60,869 nt of DNA from Mycobacterium sp. 1081908.1 (GTDB lineage: Bacteria > Actinomycetota > Actinomycetes > Mycobacteriales > Mycobacteriaceae), in contig NZ_LZLY01000148.1 in NCBI RefSeq assembly GCF_001673535.1, forward strand, positions 1-60,869, in the 5' to 3' direction. Positions 44,385 through 52,430 of this stretch are shown one piece after another. How positions within the stretch are numbered: the stretch's first letter is position 1; every line of letters begins with the position of its first letter. The notes under the pieces are model-generated. The model was not told the DNA's origin. It made no database searches and saw only the letters and a list, made by a program, of their open reading frames with translations. Position numbers and translations under genes: made by a program.

Positions 44385-45818
44385 ATGAGACGTACGCGCT
44401 GGGCATCGTCTGCGCGACCGGCCGCCAGGCTGCTCCGGCCGGTCGTTCCGTCGGTGCTGAGCGTGGCAATGCTGGTGTGCACCCCGGGCCTGGCCGACGC
44501 CGACCCCGCCGCCGACAGCATGGCGGCGTTGATCGCCAACGTGGCCAAGGCCAACCAGCGCCTGGAGGACCTGACCGCCGAAATCCAGACCGAGCAGGAA
44601 AGCGTCAACAAGGCCCTGGTCGACGTGGAGACCGCGCGGGACAACGCGACCGCCGCCGAGCACGACGTCGAGGCCAGCCGGCAGGCGGTCAAGGACGCCA
44701 ACGCGGCGATCGCCGCCGCCCAGCACCGGTTCAACACCTTCGCGGCGGCCACCTACATGAACGGACCGTCGGGCAGCTACCTGACCGCGACCAGCCCCGA
44801 AGACATCATCGCGACCGAGAGCGCCGCCGAGACCCTGACCGCGAGCTCCCAGGCGGTGATGGACAAGCTGCAGCGGGCCCGGACCGAGCAGGTGAACAAG
44901 GAGTCGGCCGCTCGGCTGGCCAAGCAGAAGGCCGACAAGGCCGCGGCCGACGCCAAGGCCAGCCAGGACGCCGCGGTGGCCGCGCTCACCGATTCCAAGC
45001 GCAAGTTCAACGACCAGCGTGAGCAGGCCACCCGCCTGGCCGCAGAGCGCGATCAGGCCCAGGCGAAACTCGAAGCGGCCCAGCGCGAATGGTCGGCGGG
45101 CCACGGTGCGCCCGCCGTCCCGCTGTCGGGCGACCGCTGGGATCCGGGGTCACCGGCCGGCGCCCCGCCCGCCGGGGGCCGCCGGTGGGATGGCCTGTGG
45201 GACCCGACGCTGCCCATGGTGCCCAGCGCCAACGTGCCGGGTGACCCGATCGCGGTGATCAACCAGGTGCTGGGCATCTCGGCCACGTCGACGCAGGTCA
45301 CCGCGGGCATGGGCCGCAGCTTCCTGCAGCAGCTGGGCATCCTCAAGCCCGACGACACCGGCATCACGAACGCGGCGCCCGGCGGCACCGCCGGCCGCAT
45401 CCCCCGGGTGTACGGGCGCCAGGCCACCGAGTACGTGATCCGGCGCGGCATGTCGCAGATCGGGGTGCCGTATTCGTGGGGTGGCGGCAACGCGGCGGGG
45501 CCCAGCAAGGGCATCGACTCAGGCGCGGGCATCACCGGCTTCGACTGTTCGGGTCTGGTCCTGTATTCGTTCGCCGGCGTGGGCATCAAGCTGCCGCACT
45601 ACTCGGGTTCGCAGTACAACCTGGGCCGCAAGATCCCGACGTCGCAGATGCGCCGCGGTGACGTCATCTTCTACGGACCGGGCGGCAGCCAGCACGTGAC
45701 GATCTACCTCGGCGAGGGGCAGATGCTCGAGGCCCCCGACATCGGTTTGAAGGTTCGCGTCGCGCCCGTGCGCACCAGCGGGATGACGCCGTACGTGGTC
45801 CGCTACATCGAATGGTGA
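44385..45818 (+). CDS. ripA: Peptidoglycan endopeptidase RipA
   Basis: 477 residues. The signal peptide ends near ADADP (about residue 40). Residues about 40-235 form a long coiled coil rich in Lys, Ala and Gln that keeps the enzyme inactive in the mature fold. A Pro/Gly-rich linker follows, then an NlpC/P60 domain (about 350-477) with Cys388 (FDCSGL), His437 (QHVTIYL) and Glu449. It cleaves D-Glu/meso-DAP bonds at the septum during division and acts with resuscitation-promoting factor. The gap upstream holds an MtrA-like repeat. Corresponds to Rv1477. Confidence 0.96.
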   Translation: MRRTRWASSARPAARLLRPVVPSVLSVAMLVCTPGLADADPAADSMAALIANVAKANQRLEDLTAEIQTEQESVNKALVDVETARDNATAAEHDVEASRQAVKDANAAIAAAQHRFNTFAAATYMNGPSGSYLTATSPEDIIATESAAETLTASSQAVMDKLQRARTEQVNKESAARLAKQKADKAAADAKASQDAAVAALTDSKRKFNDQREQATRLAAERDQAQAKLEAAQREWSAGHGAPAVPLSGDRWDPGSPAGAPPAGGRRWDGLWDPTLPMVPSANVPGDPIAVINQVLGISATSTQVTAGMGRSFLQQLGILKPDDTGITNAAPGGTAGRIPRVYGRQATEYVIRRGMSQIGVPYSWGGGNAAGPSKGIDSGAGITGFDCSGLVLYSFAGVGIKLPHYSGSQYNLGRKIPTSQMRRGDVIFYGPGGSQHVTIYLGEGQMLEAPDIGLKVRVAPVRTSGMTPYVVRYIEW

Positions 45819-45842
45819 CCATCGATTACTGAACGAGGAGCT

Positions 45843-46577
45843 ATGCGCCGCAACCGGTTTCGCCTGATCAACCTGGCCTGCATCACCGCGATGACGGTCG
45901 GGCTGATGCTGTCCGTGGCCGCGCCGGCTCCCGTGGTCAGTGCCGACCCCGGCCAATGGGATCCCACCCTGCCGGCAACCATCAGCGCCGGCGCGCCGGG
46001 CGATCCGCTCGCCGTCGCCAACGCCTCGCTGCAGGCCACCGCCCAGGCCACCCAGACCACGCTGGACCTGGGCAAGCAGTTCCTCGGCGGGCTCGGGATC
46101 AACCTCGGCGGCGACCCGGCTCCCGCCGCGGCGCCCCCCACCAACCCCGGCGGCAAGATCCCGCGCGTCTATGGCCGGCAGGCGATCGAGTACGTGATCA
46201 AGCGGATGGGTTCGCAGATGGGCGTGCCGTATTCGTGGGGTGGCGGATCGCTGGACGGGCCCAGCAAGGGCGTCGGCGACGGCGCCAACATCAACGGCTT
46301 CGACTGCTCGGGGCTGATGCGGTACGGCTTCGCCGGCGTCGGGGTGCTGATCCCGCGGTTTTCCGGCGACCAGTACAACGCCGGCCGCCACATTCCCCCG
46401 GACCAGGCCCGGCGCGGCGACCTCATCTTCTACGGGCCGAACGGCGGGCAGCACGTCACCATGTACCTCGGCAACGGTCAGATGCTGGAGGCGTCCAGCC
46501 TCGCCGGCAAGGTCACCGTCAGCCCGGTGCGCAAGCCCGGCATGACGCCATTCCTGACTAGGATCATCGAGTACTGA
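45843..46577 (+). CDS. ripB: Peptidoglycan endopeptidase RipB
   Basis: 244 residues. A signal peptide (residues about 1-35) is followed by a short linker and an NlpC/P60 domain without the coiled coil of RipA. The catalytic Cys is Cys155 (FDCSGL) and the His is His204 (QHVTMYL). The last part closely resembles the RipA C terminus. It is 24 bases after ripA, preceded by a GAGGAG ribosome site, and was likely produced by duplication. Corresponds to Rv1478. Confidence 0.95.
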   Translation: MRRNRFRLINLACITAMTVGLMLSVAAPAPVVSADPGQWDPTLPATISAGAPGDPLAVANASLQATAQATQTTLDLGKQFLGGLGINLGGDPAPAAAPPTNPGGKIPRVYGRQAIEYVIKRMGSQMGVPYSWGGGSLDGPSKGVGDGANINGFDCSGLMRYGFAGVGVLIPRFSGDQYNAGRHIPPDQARRGDLIFYGPNGGQHVTMYLGNGQMLEASSLAGKVTVSPVRKPGMTPFLTRIIEY

Positions 46578-46699
46578 TCGCAGGGGCCAGCCTGCCATCA
46601 GCTGGGCGAGCGTCGACGGAAACCGGCAGGCCTGGAATAGTTGGTCCAGGGCACGTCGCTGCCCGGCAGTCGTGTCCGTTTGAGCGTGGAGGGTTCTTG

Positions 46700-47830
46700 A
46701 TGACATCAGCAGGTGGGCCGCCCCCGGGCGCCAGCAGCTACCCGGGCCAGGGTGCTCCCTCCGGCCCTCCGGCCCACGAGGCGCCCCCCGGCGGCGGCAA
46801 TGGGCTGGCCGCCGAGGTCCACACGCTGGAGCGGGCCATCTTCGAGGTCAAACGGATCATCGTCGGGCAGGACCAGCTCGTGGAGCGAATGCTGGTCGGC
46901 CTGCTGTCCAAGGGGCACGTCCTGCTCGAGGGTGTTCCCGGCGTGGCCAAGACGCTGGCCGTGGAGACCTTCGCGCGCGTCGTCGGCGGGACGTTCGCGC
47001 GCATCCAGTTCACGCCCGACCTGGTGCCCACCGACATCATCGGTACCCGCATCTACCGGCAGGGCAAGGAGGAGTTCGACACCGAACTCGGCCCGGTGGT
47101 GGTCAACTTCCTGCTCGCCGACGAGATCAACCGCGCGCCGGCGAAGGTGCAGTCGGCGCTGCTGGAGGTCATGCAGGAACGGCACGTGTCGATCGGCGGC
47201 AAGACGTTCCCGCTGCCCAACCCGTTCCTGGTGATGGCCACCCAGAACCCGATCGAGCACGAGGGTGTCTACCCGCTGCCCGAGGCCCAGCGGGACCGCT
47301 TCCTGTTCAAGATCAACGTCGGCTACCCGACGCCGGAGGAGGAGCGGGAGATCATCTACCGGATGGGCGTCAAGCCGCCGGTGCCCAAGCAGATCCTGAA
47401 CACCGGCGACCTGCTGCGGCTGCAGGACATCGCCTCCAACGTGTTCGTCCACCACGCGCTGGTCGACTACGTGGTGCGCGTCGTGACCGCCACCCGCAAC
47501 CCCGAGCAGCTGGGCATGAACGACGTCAAGACCTGGGTCTCGTTCGGAGCCTCACCGCGCGCCTCGCTGGGCATCATCGCCGGCGCCCGCTCGCTGGCGC
47601 TGGTGCGGGGCCGCGACTACGTGATCCCGCAGGACGTCGTGGAGGTCATCCCCGACGTGCTGCGGCACCGGCTGATCCTCACCTACGACGCGCTCGCCGA
47701 CGAGATCTCGCCGGAGATCGTCATCAACCGGATCCTGCAGACCGTGGCCCTGCCACAGGTGAACGCCGTTCCGCAGCAAGGTCATTCGGTTCCCCCGGTG
47801 ATGCAGACCGTGGCGGCCAGCGGTCGGTGA
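46700..47830 (+). CDS. moxR1: MoxR-family AAA+ ATPase
   Basis: 376 residues. A disordered Pro/Gly-rich N terminus (about 36 residues) precedes the AAA+ core: Walker A GVPGVAKT at 78-85, Walker B LLADEINRAPAKVQSALLE, and the sensor NPIEHEG. MoxR ATPases act as chaperones for partner VWA proteins; DUF58 and VWA genes follow with GTGA overlaps. ATG at 46700 follows GGAGGG. Corresponds to Rv1479. Confidence 0.95.
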   Translation: MTSAGGPPPGASSYPGQGAPSGPPAHEAPPGGGNGLAAEVHTLERAIFEVKRIIVGQDQLVERMLVGLLSKGHVLLEGVPGVAKTLAVETFARVVGGTFARIQFTPDLVPTDIIGTRIYRQGKEEFDTELGPVVVNFLLADEINRAPAKVQSALLEVMQERHVSIGGKTFPLPNPFLVMATQNPIEHEGVYPLPEAQRDRFLFKINVGYPTPEEEREIIYRMGVKPPVPKQILNTGDLLRLQDIASNVFVHHALVDYVVRVVTATRNPEQLGMNDVKTWVSFGASPRASLGIIAGARSLALVRGRDYVIPQDVVEVIPDVLRHRLILTYDALADEISPEIVINRILQTVALPQVNAVPQQGHSVPPVMQTVAASGR

Positions 47831-48780
47831 CTGATCCGCAGAAGCCGGCGGTGCGTCATCCGCCATCGTTCGAGCGCGGGCAGATCGACGACCCGAAGCT
47901 GTCGGCGGCGCTGCGCCAGCTCGAGCTCACGGTCAAACGCAAGCTCGACGGCGTCCTGCACGGCGATCACCTCGGCCTGATCCCGGGGCCGGGCAGCGAG
48001 CCGGGGGAGTCGCGCGAGTACCAGCCCGGCGACGACGTCCGGCGGATGGACTGGGCCGTCACCGCGCGCACCATGCACCCGCACGTCCGGCAGATGATCG
48101 CCGACCGCGAACTGGAGACCTGGATGGTGGTCGACATGTCGGCCAGCCTGGACTTCGGCACCACGGTGTGCGAGAAGCGCGACCTGGCGGTGGCCGCGGC
48201 GGCGGCGATCACCTTCCTCAACAGCGGCGGCGGCAACCGGCTCGGCGCGATCATCGCCACCGGCGCCACCATCACCCGGGTCCCGGCCCGCTCCGGGCGC
48301 CAGCACGAGCAGACGCTGTTGCGCACCATCGCCACGACGCCCAAGGCGCCGGTCGGGGTGCGCGGCGATCTGGCGACCGCGATCGACGCGCTGCGCCGGC
48401 CCGAACGCCGCCGCGGTATGGCCGTCATCATCAGCGACTTCCTCGGCCCCATCAACTGGATGCGCCCGCTGCGGGCGATCGCGGCCCGGCACGAGGTGCT
48501 CGCGATCGAGGTGCTCGACCCGCGCGACGTCGAGCTGCCCGACATCGGCGACGTCGTGTTGCAGGACGCCGAGACCGGCGTCACCCGGGAATTCACCATC
48601 GACGCCCAGCTGCGTGACGACTTCTCCAAGGCCGCGGCGGCGCACCGCGCGGAGGTGTCCCGCACCATCCGCAGCTGCGGGGCCCCGGTGCTGACGCTGC
48701 GCACCGACCGGGACTGGATCGCCGACATCGTCCGCTTCGTCGAGTCCCGCCGGCGCGGGGCACTGGCGGGCCGGCAGTGA
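47827..48780 (+). CDS. DUF58 protein of the MoxR cluster
   Basis: 317 residues, cytosolic. The characteristic DUF58 motif GESREYQPGDDVRRMDWAVTART is at about residue 60, followed by a VWA-like fold (WMVVDMSASLDFG, with DMSAS resembling the MIDAS pattern). It probably works with MoxR1 and the membrane VWA protein in assembling or activating envelope complexes. GTG at 47827 overlaps the moxR1 stop by 4 bases, and its own stop overlaps the VWA gene. Corresponds to Rv1480. Confidence 0.93.
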   Translation: MTDPQKPAVRHPPSFERGQIDDPKLSAALRQLELTVKRKLDGVLHGDHLGLIPGPGSEPGESREYQPGDDVRRMDWAVTARTMHPHVRQMIADRELETWMVVDMSASLDFGTTVCEKRDLAVAAAAAITFLNSGGGNRLGAIIATGATITRVPARSGRQHEQTLLRTIATTPKAPVGVRGDLATAIDALRRPERRRGMAVIISDFLGPINWMRPLRAIAARHEVLAIEVLDPRDVELPDIGDVVLQDAETGVTREFTIDAQLRDDFSKAAAAHRAEVSRTIRSCGAPVLTLRTDRDWIADIVRFVESRRRGALAGRQ

Positions 48781-49784
48781 CACTGCCCCTATTGGGCCCG
48801 ATGACGCTGTCGGGCTTCGCGCACGCGTGGTTTTTCTTTTTCCTGTTCGCAGCGGTCGGGTTGGCCGCGCTGTACATCGTGCTGCAACTGGCGCGGCAGC
48901 GGCGGATGCTGCGGTTCGCCAACATGGAGCTGCTGGAAAGCGTTGCGCCGCAACGACCCTCGCGGTGGCGTCACGTGCCGGCGATCCTGCTGGTGCTGGC
49001 GCTGGTGCTGTTCACGATCGCGATGGCGGGGCCGACGAACGACGTCCGGATTCCGCGCAACCGCGCGGTGGTGATGCTGGTGATCGACGTGTCGCAGTCG
49101 ATGCGCGCCACCGATGTGCCGCCCAACCGCATGGCGGCCGCCCAGGAGGCCGCCAAGGCGTTCGCCGACGAGCTGACCCCGGGAATCAACCTCGGCCTGA
49201 TCGAGTATGCGGGCACCGCGACCGTGCTGGTATCGCCGACGACCAACCGGGACGCGACCAAGAACGCGCTGGACAAGCTCCAGTTCGCCGACCGCACCGC
49301 CACCGGCGAGGGCATCTTCACCGCGTTGCAGGCCATCGCCACCGTCGGCGCCGTGATCGGCGGCGGCGACACGCCGCCGCCGGCGCGCATCGTGTTGTTC
49401 TCCGACGGCAAGGAGACGATGCCGACCAACCCGGACAACCCCAAGGGCGCCTTCACCGCCGCGCGCACCGCCAAGGACCAGGGCGTGCCGATCTCGACGA
49501 TCTCGTTCGGCACGCCGTACGGCTTCGTCGAGATCAACGACCAGCGCCAGCCCGTTCCTGTCGACGACTCGACCATGAAGAAGGTCGCCGAGCTCTCCGG
49601 CGGGAATTGGTACAACGCCGCGAGCCTGGCCGAGCTGAAGGCCGTCTACGCGTCGCTGCAACAGCAGATCGGCTACGAGACGATCAAGGGCGACGCGAGC
49701 GCGGGCTGGCTGCGGCTGGGTGCGCTGGTCCTGGCGCTCGCGGGGTTGGCGGCCCTGCTGATCAACCGCCGGCTGCCGACCTGA
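48777..49784 (+). CDS. BatA-type membrane protein with a VWA domain
   Basis: 335 residues. Two hydrophobic helices at the N terminus (about 12-35 and 63-83) frame a short basic loop. A VWA domain follows (about 90-295) with an intact MIDAS motif: Asp104 and the two Ser in DVSQS, then Thr and Asp (SDGKE). A final membrane helix is near residues 305-327. It is probably a metal-dependent adhesion or assembly factor facing the periplasm and the partner of MoxR1. Corresponds to Rv1481. It ends at a palindromic terminator. Confidence 0.93.
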   Translation: MTLPLLGPMTLSGFAHAWFFFFLFAAVGLAALYIVLQLARQRRMLRFANMELLESVAPQRPSRWRHVPAILLVLALVLFTIAMAGPTNDVRIPRNRAVVMLVIDVSQSMRATDVPPNRMAAAQEAAKAFADELTPGINLGLIEYAGTATVLVSPTTNRDATKNALDKLQFADRTATGEGIFTALQAIATVGAVIGGGDTPPPARIVLFSDGKETMPTNPDNPKGAFTAARTAKDQGVPISTISFGTPYGFVEINDQRQPVPVDDSTMKKVAELSGGNWYNAASLAELKAVYASLQQQIGYETIKGDASAGWLRLGALVLALAGLAALLINRRLPT

Positions 49785-49795
49785 GCCTTCTTGCG

Positions 49796-49855
49796 CGCGA
49801 GCGTAACCTGGCTGCGATTTTCGGCCCAGATTTTCGCAGTGCGGTTACGTTCGCG
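49796..49855. repeat. 60-base palindromic element, copy 1
   Basis: Arms of 22 bases (49796-49817 and 49834-49855) pair at 18 of 22 positions around a 16-base loop. The left arm begins CGCGAGCGTAACC. The VWA gene ends just before it, and the convergent nuclease-like gene stops inside its right arm, so it also serves as a terminator. Its reverse complement matches copy 2 (50723-50782) at about 53 of 60 positions, so the two copies are inverted around one gene. Confidence 0.85.
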
Positions 49856-50687
49856 AAGCGCGGGCCGCAGCTACTCGGCGAATGACGTCGTCGCGGTGAT
49901 ATTCGGCCACGACCCGCACCACGATCCACCCGTAGCGGCGCTCTGCCTTTTCAAGACGCTGGATGTCTTTGACGTACTGGTAGCGACTCGACTGGTGGTG
50001 CTGGCCGTCATACTCCGCGGCGACTTTGATGTCCTCCCAACCCATGTCCAAATACGCCTCAACCCAACCCCATTCGTTGAGAACCGGGATCTGCGTCCGG
50101 GGAGGCGGGAACCCGGCCTCAATCAGCAGGAGGCGCAGCCAGGTCTCCTTGGGCGATTGCGCCCCACCGTCGACGAGTTCAAGAGCGGCGCGAGCGGCCT
50201 TCATGCCCCGGTGCCCTCGATAGCGCTGGGCCAACAGCTCCACGTCGGCCATTTTCAAATCGGTCGCCTGCGCGAGGGCGTCGATCGCCGCGACGGCGAC
50301 ACCCAGTCGCCATCGCCGGGCCAGGTCGAGCGCCGTTCGAGCCGGCGTGGTGACGCGCATGCCGTCGACGACGGTGATTTCGTCGGCGTCGATGTGCTCA
50401 TCCCACACCTGTACCCCCGGCGTTCGGCGGTGGTTGGTGTCGATGATCGCGGCGGGCAACGTCGCATCGATCCACTTCGATCCGTGCAGGGCGGAGGCGG
50501 AAAAGCCCGCGAGGATGCCGCGCCGCCGCGAGCGTAACCAGCAGGCCTTCGCGCGCAAGACCGGGGTCAGCTCGGCATCCTTCGGCAGGTACACGTCTTT
50601 GTGCAGCGCCACATAGCGAGTGCGCAGCTCGTAAGGCGTCAATGCGCCGACAGCCAGGGCTTGGCTGCCCAGAAAAGGGTCTGTCAT
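49845..50687 (-). CDS. Winged-helix plus PD-(D/E)XK-like (DUF559-type) nuclease protein
   Basis: 280 residues. The N-terminal 70 residues (GALTPYELRTRYVALHKDVYLPK) resemble the winged-helix start of AbiEi-type antitoxins, and FSASALHGSKW fits this family. The C-terminal 103 residues resemble the Vsr/DUF559 fold of the PD-(D/E)XK superfamily, with Glu181, Asp214 and Glu225 in SPKETW, AYLDMGW and AAEYDGQHH as candidate active-site residues. The Lys of the motif is not obvious. The gene is bracketed by inverted palindromes. ATG at 50687 is used; GTG at 50717 is possible. Function unknown. Position is that of Rv1482c, but homology is unproven. Confidence 0.7.
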   Translation of the reverse strand: MTDPFLGSQALAVGALTPYELRTRYVALHKDVYLPKDAELTPVLRAKACWLRSRRRGILAGFSASALHGSKWIDATLPAAIIDTNHRRTPGVQVWDEHIDADEITVVDGMRVTTPARTALDLARRWRLGVAVAAIDALAQATDLKMADVELLAQRYRGHRGMKAARAALELVDGGAQSPKETWLRLLLIEAGFPPPRTQIPVLNEWGWVEAYLDMGWEDIKVAAEYDGQHHQSSRYQYVKDIQRLEKAERRYGWIVVRVVAEYHRDDVIRRVAAARASRT

Positions 50688-50722
50688 GGCCGAAAGTGTG
50701 CTGAGCCACACCGACAAAGCCT

Positions 50723-50782
50723 CGCGAGCGTAACCCCACTGCGAAAATCGGCTCCGAAAATCGCAGCCTGGTTACGCACGCG
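50723..50782. repeat. 60-base palindromic element, copy 2
   Basis: Arms 50723-50744 and 50761-50782 pair at 18 of 22 positions around a 16-base loop. The copy is in inverted orientation relative to copy 1: the A-type and B-type arms each match at 20 of 22, the loop at 13 of 16. It lies 36 bases upstream of the nuclease-like gene's ATG and 54 bases upstream of fabG1. A partial copy of the arm start occurs inside the gene at 50527-50539. Confidence 0.85.
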
Positions 50783-50824
50783 GCGCGACAGGGGGGAGAT
50801 TTCGGGCGCGCCGCGGTGAGGCGA

Positions 50825-50830
50825 TAGGTT
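50825..50830 (+). promoter_or_regulatory. Leaderless-type -10 box for fabG1-inhA
   Basis: TAGGTT (TANNNT) ends 6 bases before the GTG at 50837. The base at 50822, position -15 from the start, is C, the wild-type base at the site where a C-to-T change raises inhA expression and isoniazid/ethionamide resistance in M. tuberculosis. Confidence 0.65.
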
Positions 50831-50836
50831 GGCGGG

Positions 50837-51592
50837 GTGACTGAGACAGCCACCGAAAGCGCCGCGGACTTCGGCAGACCCGCATTTGTATCCCGTTCGG
50901 TCCTGGTGACGGGCGGAAACCGGGGCATCGGTCTGGCGATCGCCCAGCGGCTTGCGGCCGACGGGCACAAGGTGGCCGTCACGCACCGCGGATCCGGGGC
51001 GCCCGAGGGCCTGTTCGGCGTCGAGTGCGACGTCACCGACAACGACGCCGTCGACCGCGCGTTCAAGGAGGTCGAGGAGCACCAGGGCCCGGTCGAGGTG
51101 CTGGTGTCCAACGCCGGCATCTCCAAAGACGCCTTCCTGATCCGGATGACCGAGGAGCGGTTCGAAGAGGTCATCAACGCCAACCTCACCGGGGCGTTCC
51201 GGGTGACCCAGCGCGCGGCGCGCAGCATGCAGAAGAAGCGGTTCGGCCGGATCATCTACATCGGCTCGGTCTCCGGCAGTTGGGGGATCGGCAACCAGTC
51301 CAACTACGCGGCCGCCAAGGCCGGCCTGATCGGCATGGCCCGCTCGATCTCCCGGGAGCTGTCCAAGGCCGGGGTGACGGCGAACGTGGTGGCCCCGGGG
51401 TACATCGACACCGAGATGACCCGCGCGCTGGACGAGCGGATTCAGGCGGGGGCACTGGAATTCATCCCGGCGAAGCGGGTCGGCACCGCCGCCGAGGTCG
51501 CCGGGGTGGTCAGCTTTCTCGCGTCCGAGGATGCGAGCTACATTGCCGGCGCGGTGATCCCGGTCGACGGCGGCATGGGCATGGGCCACTGA
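50837..51592 (+). CDS. fabG1: 3-oxoacyl-ACP reductase MabA
   Basis: 251 residues, a short-chain dehydrogenase. It reduces beta-ketoacyl-AcpM with NADPH in the FAS-II elongation cycle for mycolic acids. The cofactor motif TGGNRGIG is at residues 25-32 and the catalytic Ser144, Tyr157 and Lys161 are intact. It is 4 residues longer than the M. tuberculosis protein at the N terminus (MTETATESAADFGRP). GTG start, leaderless. inhA follows 22 bases later in the same operon. Confidence 0.97.
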   Translation: MTETATESAADFGRPAFVSRSVLVTGGNRGIGLAIAQRLAADGHKVAVTHRGSGAPEGLFGVECDVTDNDAVDRAFKEVEEHQGPVEVLVSNAGISKDAFLIRMTEERFEEVINANLTGAFRVTQRAARSMQKKRFGRIIYIGSVSGSWGIGNQSNYAAAKAGLIGMARSISRELSKAGVTANVVAPGYIDTEMTRALDERIQAGALEFIPAKRVGTAAEVAGVVSFLASEDASYIAGAVIPVDGGMGMGH

Positions 51593-51614
51593 GGCCCCGA
51601 CACAAGGACGGAAA

Positions 51615-52424
51615 ATGGCAGGACTGCTCGAAGGCAAACGGATACTGGTCTCCGGGATCATCACCGACTCGTCGATCGCGTTTCACATCGCCAAGGTGGC
51701 CCAGGAAGCCGGGGCGCAGTTGGTGCTGACCGGATTTGACCGGTTGCGCCTGATCCAGCGCATCGCCGACCGGCTGCCGGAGAAGGCCCCGCTGATCGAA
51801 CTCGACGTGCAGAACCAGGAGCACCTGGACAGCCTGGCCGAGCGGGTGACGGCCGAGATCGGTGAGGGCAACAAGCTGGACGGCGTGGTGCACTCGATCG
51901 GCTTCATGCCGCAGACCGGGATGGGCATCAACCCGTTCTTCGACGCGCCGTACGAGGACGTGTCGAAAGGCATTCACATTTCCGCATTTTCGTACGCCTC
52001 GCTGGCCAAGGCGCTGCTGCCGATCATGAATCCCGGCGGCTCCATCGTCGGCATGGACTTCGACCCGTCGCGCGCGATGCCGGCCTACAACTGGATGACG
52101 GTGGCCAAGAGCGCGCTGGAATCGGTGAACCGGTTCGTGGCGCGTGAGGCCGGGCCTTTCGGTGTGCGGTCGAATCTCGTTGCGGCCGGGCCGATCCGGA
52201 CCCTGGCGATGAGCGCGATCGTCGGCGGCGCGCTCGGCGAGGAGGCCGGCGCCCAGATGCAGCTGCTCGAGGAGGGCTGGGATCAGCGCGCGCCGATCGG
52301 CTGGAACATGAAGGACCCCACGCCGGTCGCCAAGACGGTGTGCGCGCTGCTCTCGGAATGGCTGCCGGCGACGACCGGGACCATCATCTACGCCGACGGC
52401 GGCGCCAGCACCCAGTTACTCTAG
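51615..52424 (+). CDS. inhA: Enoyl-ACP reductase InhA
   Basis: 269 residues, identical in length to M. tuberculosis InhA. It reduces trans-2-enoyl-AcpM with NADH in FAS-II and is the target of activated isoniazid and ethionamide. The cofactor motif SGIITDSSIAF is at the start; Phe149, Tyr158 and Lys165 form the catalytic set. Ser94 and Ile21 are unchanged, so the common resistance substitutions are absent. AAGGA precedes the ATG. Confidence 0.98.
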   Translation: MAGLLEGKRILVSGIITDSSIAFHIAKVAQEAGAQLVLTGFDRLRLIQRIADRLPEKAPLIELDVQNQEHLDSLAERVTAEIGEGNKLDGVVHSIGFMPQTGMGINPFFDAPYEDVSKGIHISAFSYASLAKALLPIMNPGGSIVGMDFDPSRAMPAYNWMTVAKSALESVNRFVAREAGPFGVRSNLVAAGPIRTLAMSAIVGGALGEEAGAQMQLLEEGWDQRAPIGWNMKDPTPVAKTVCALLSEWLPATTGTIIYADGGASTQLL

Positions 52425-52430
52425 GGCGCA

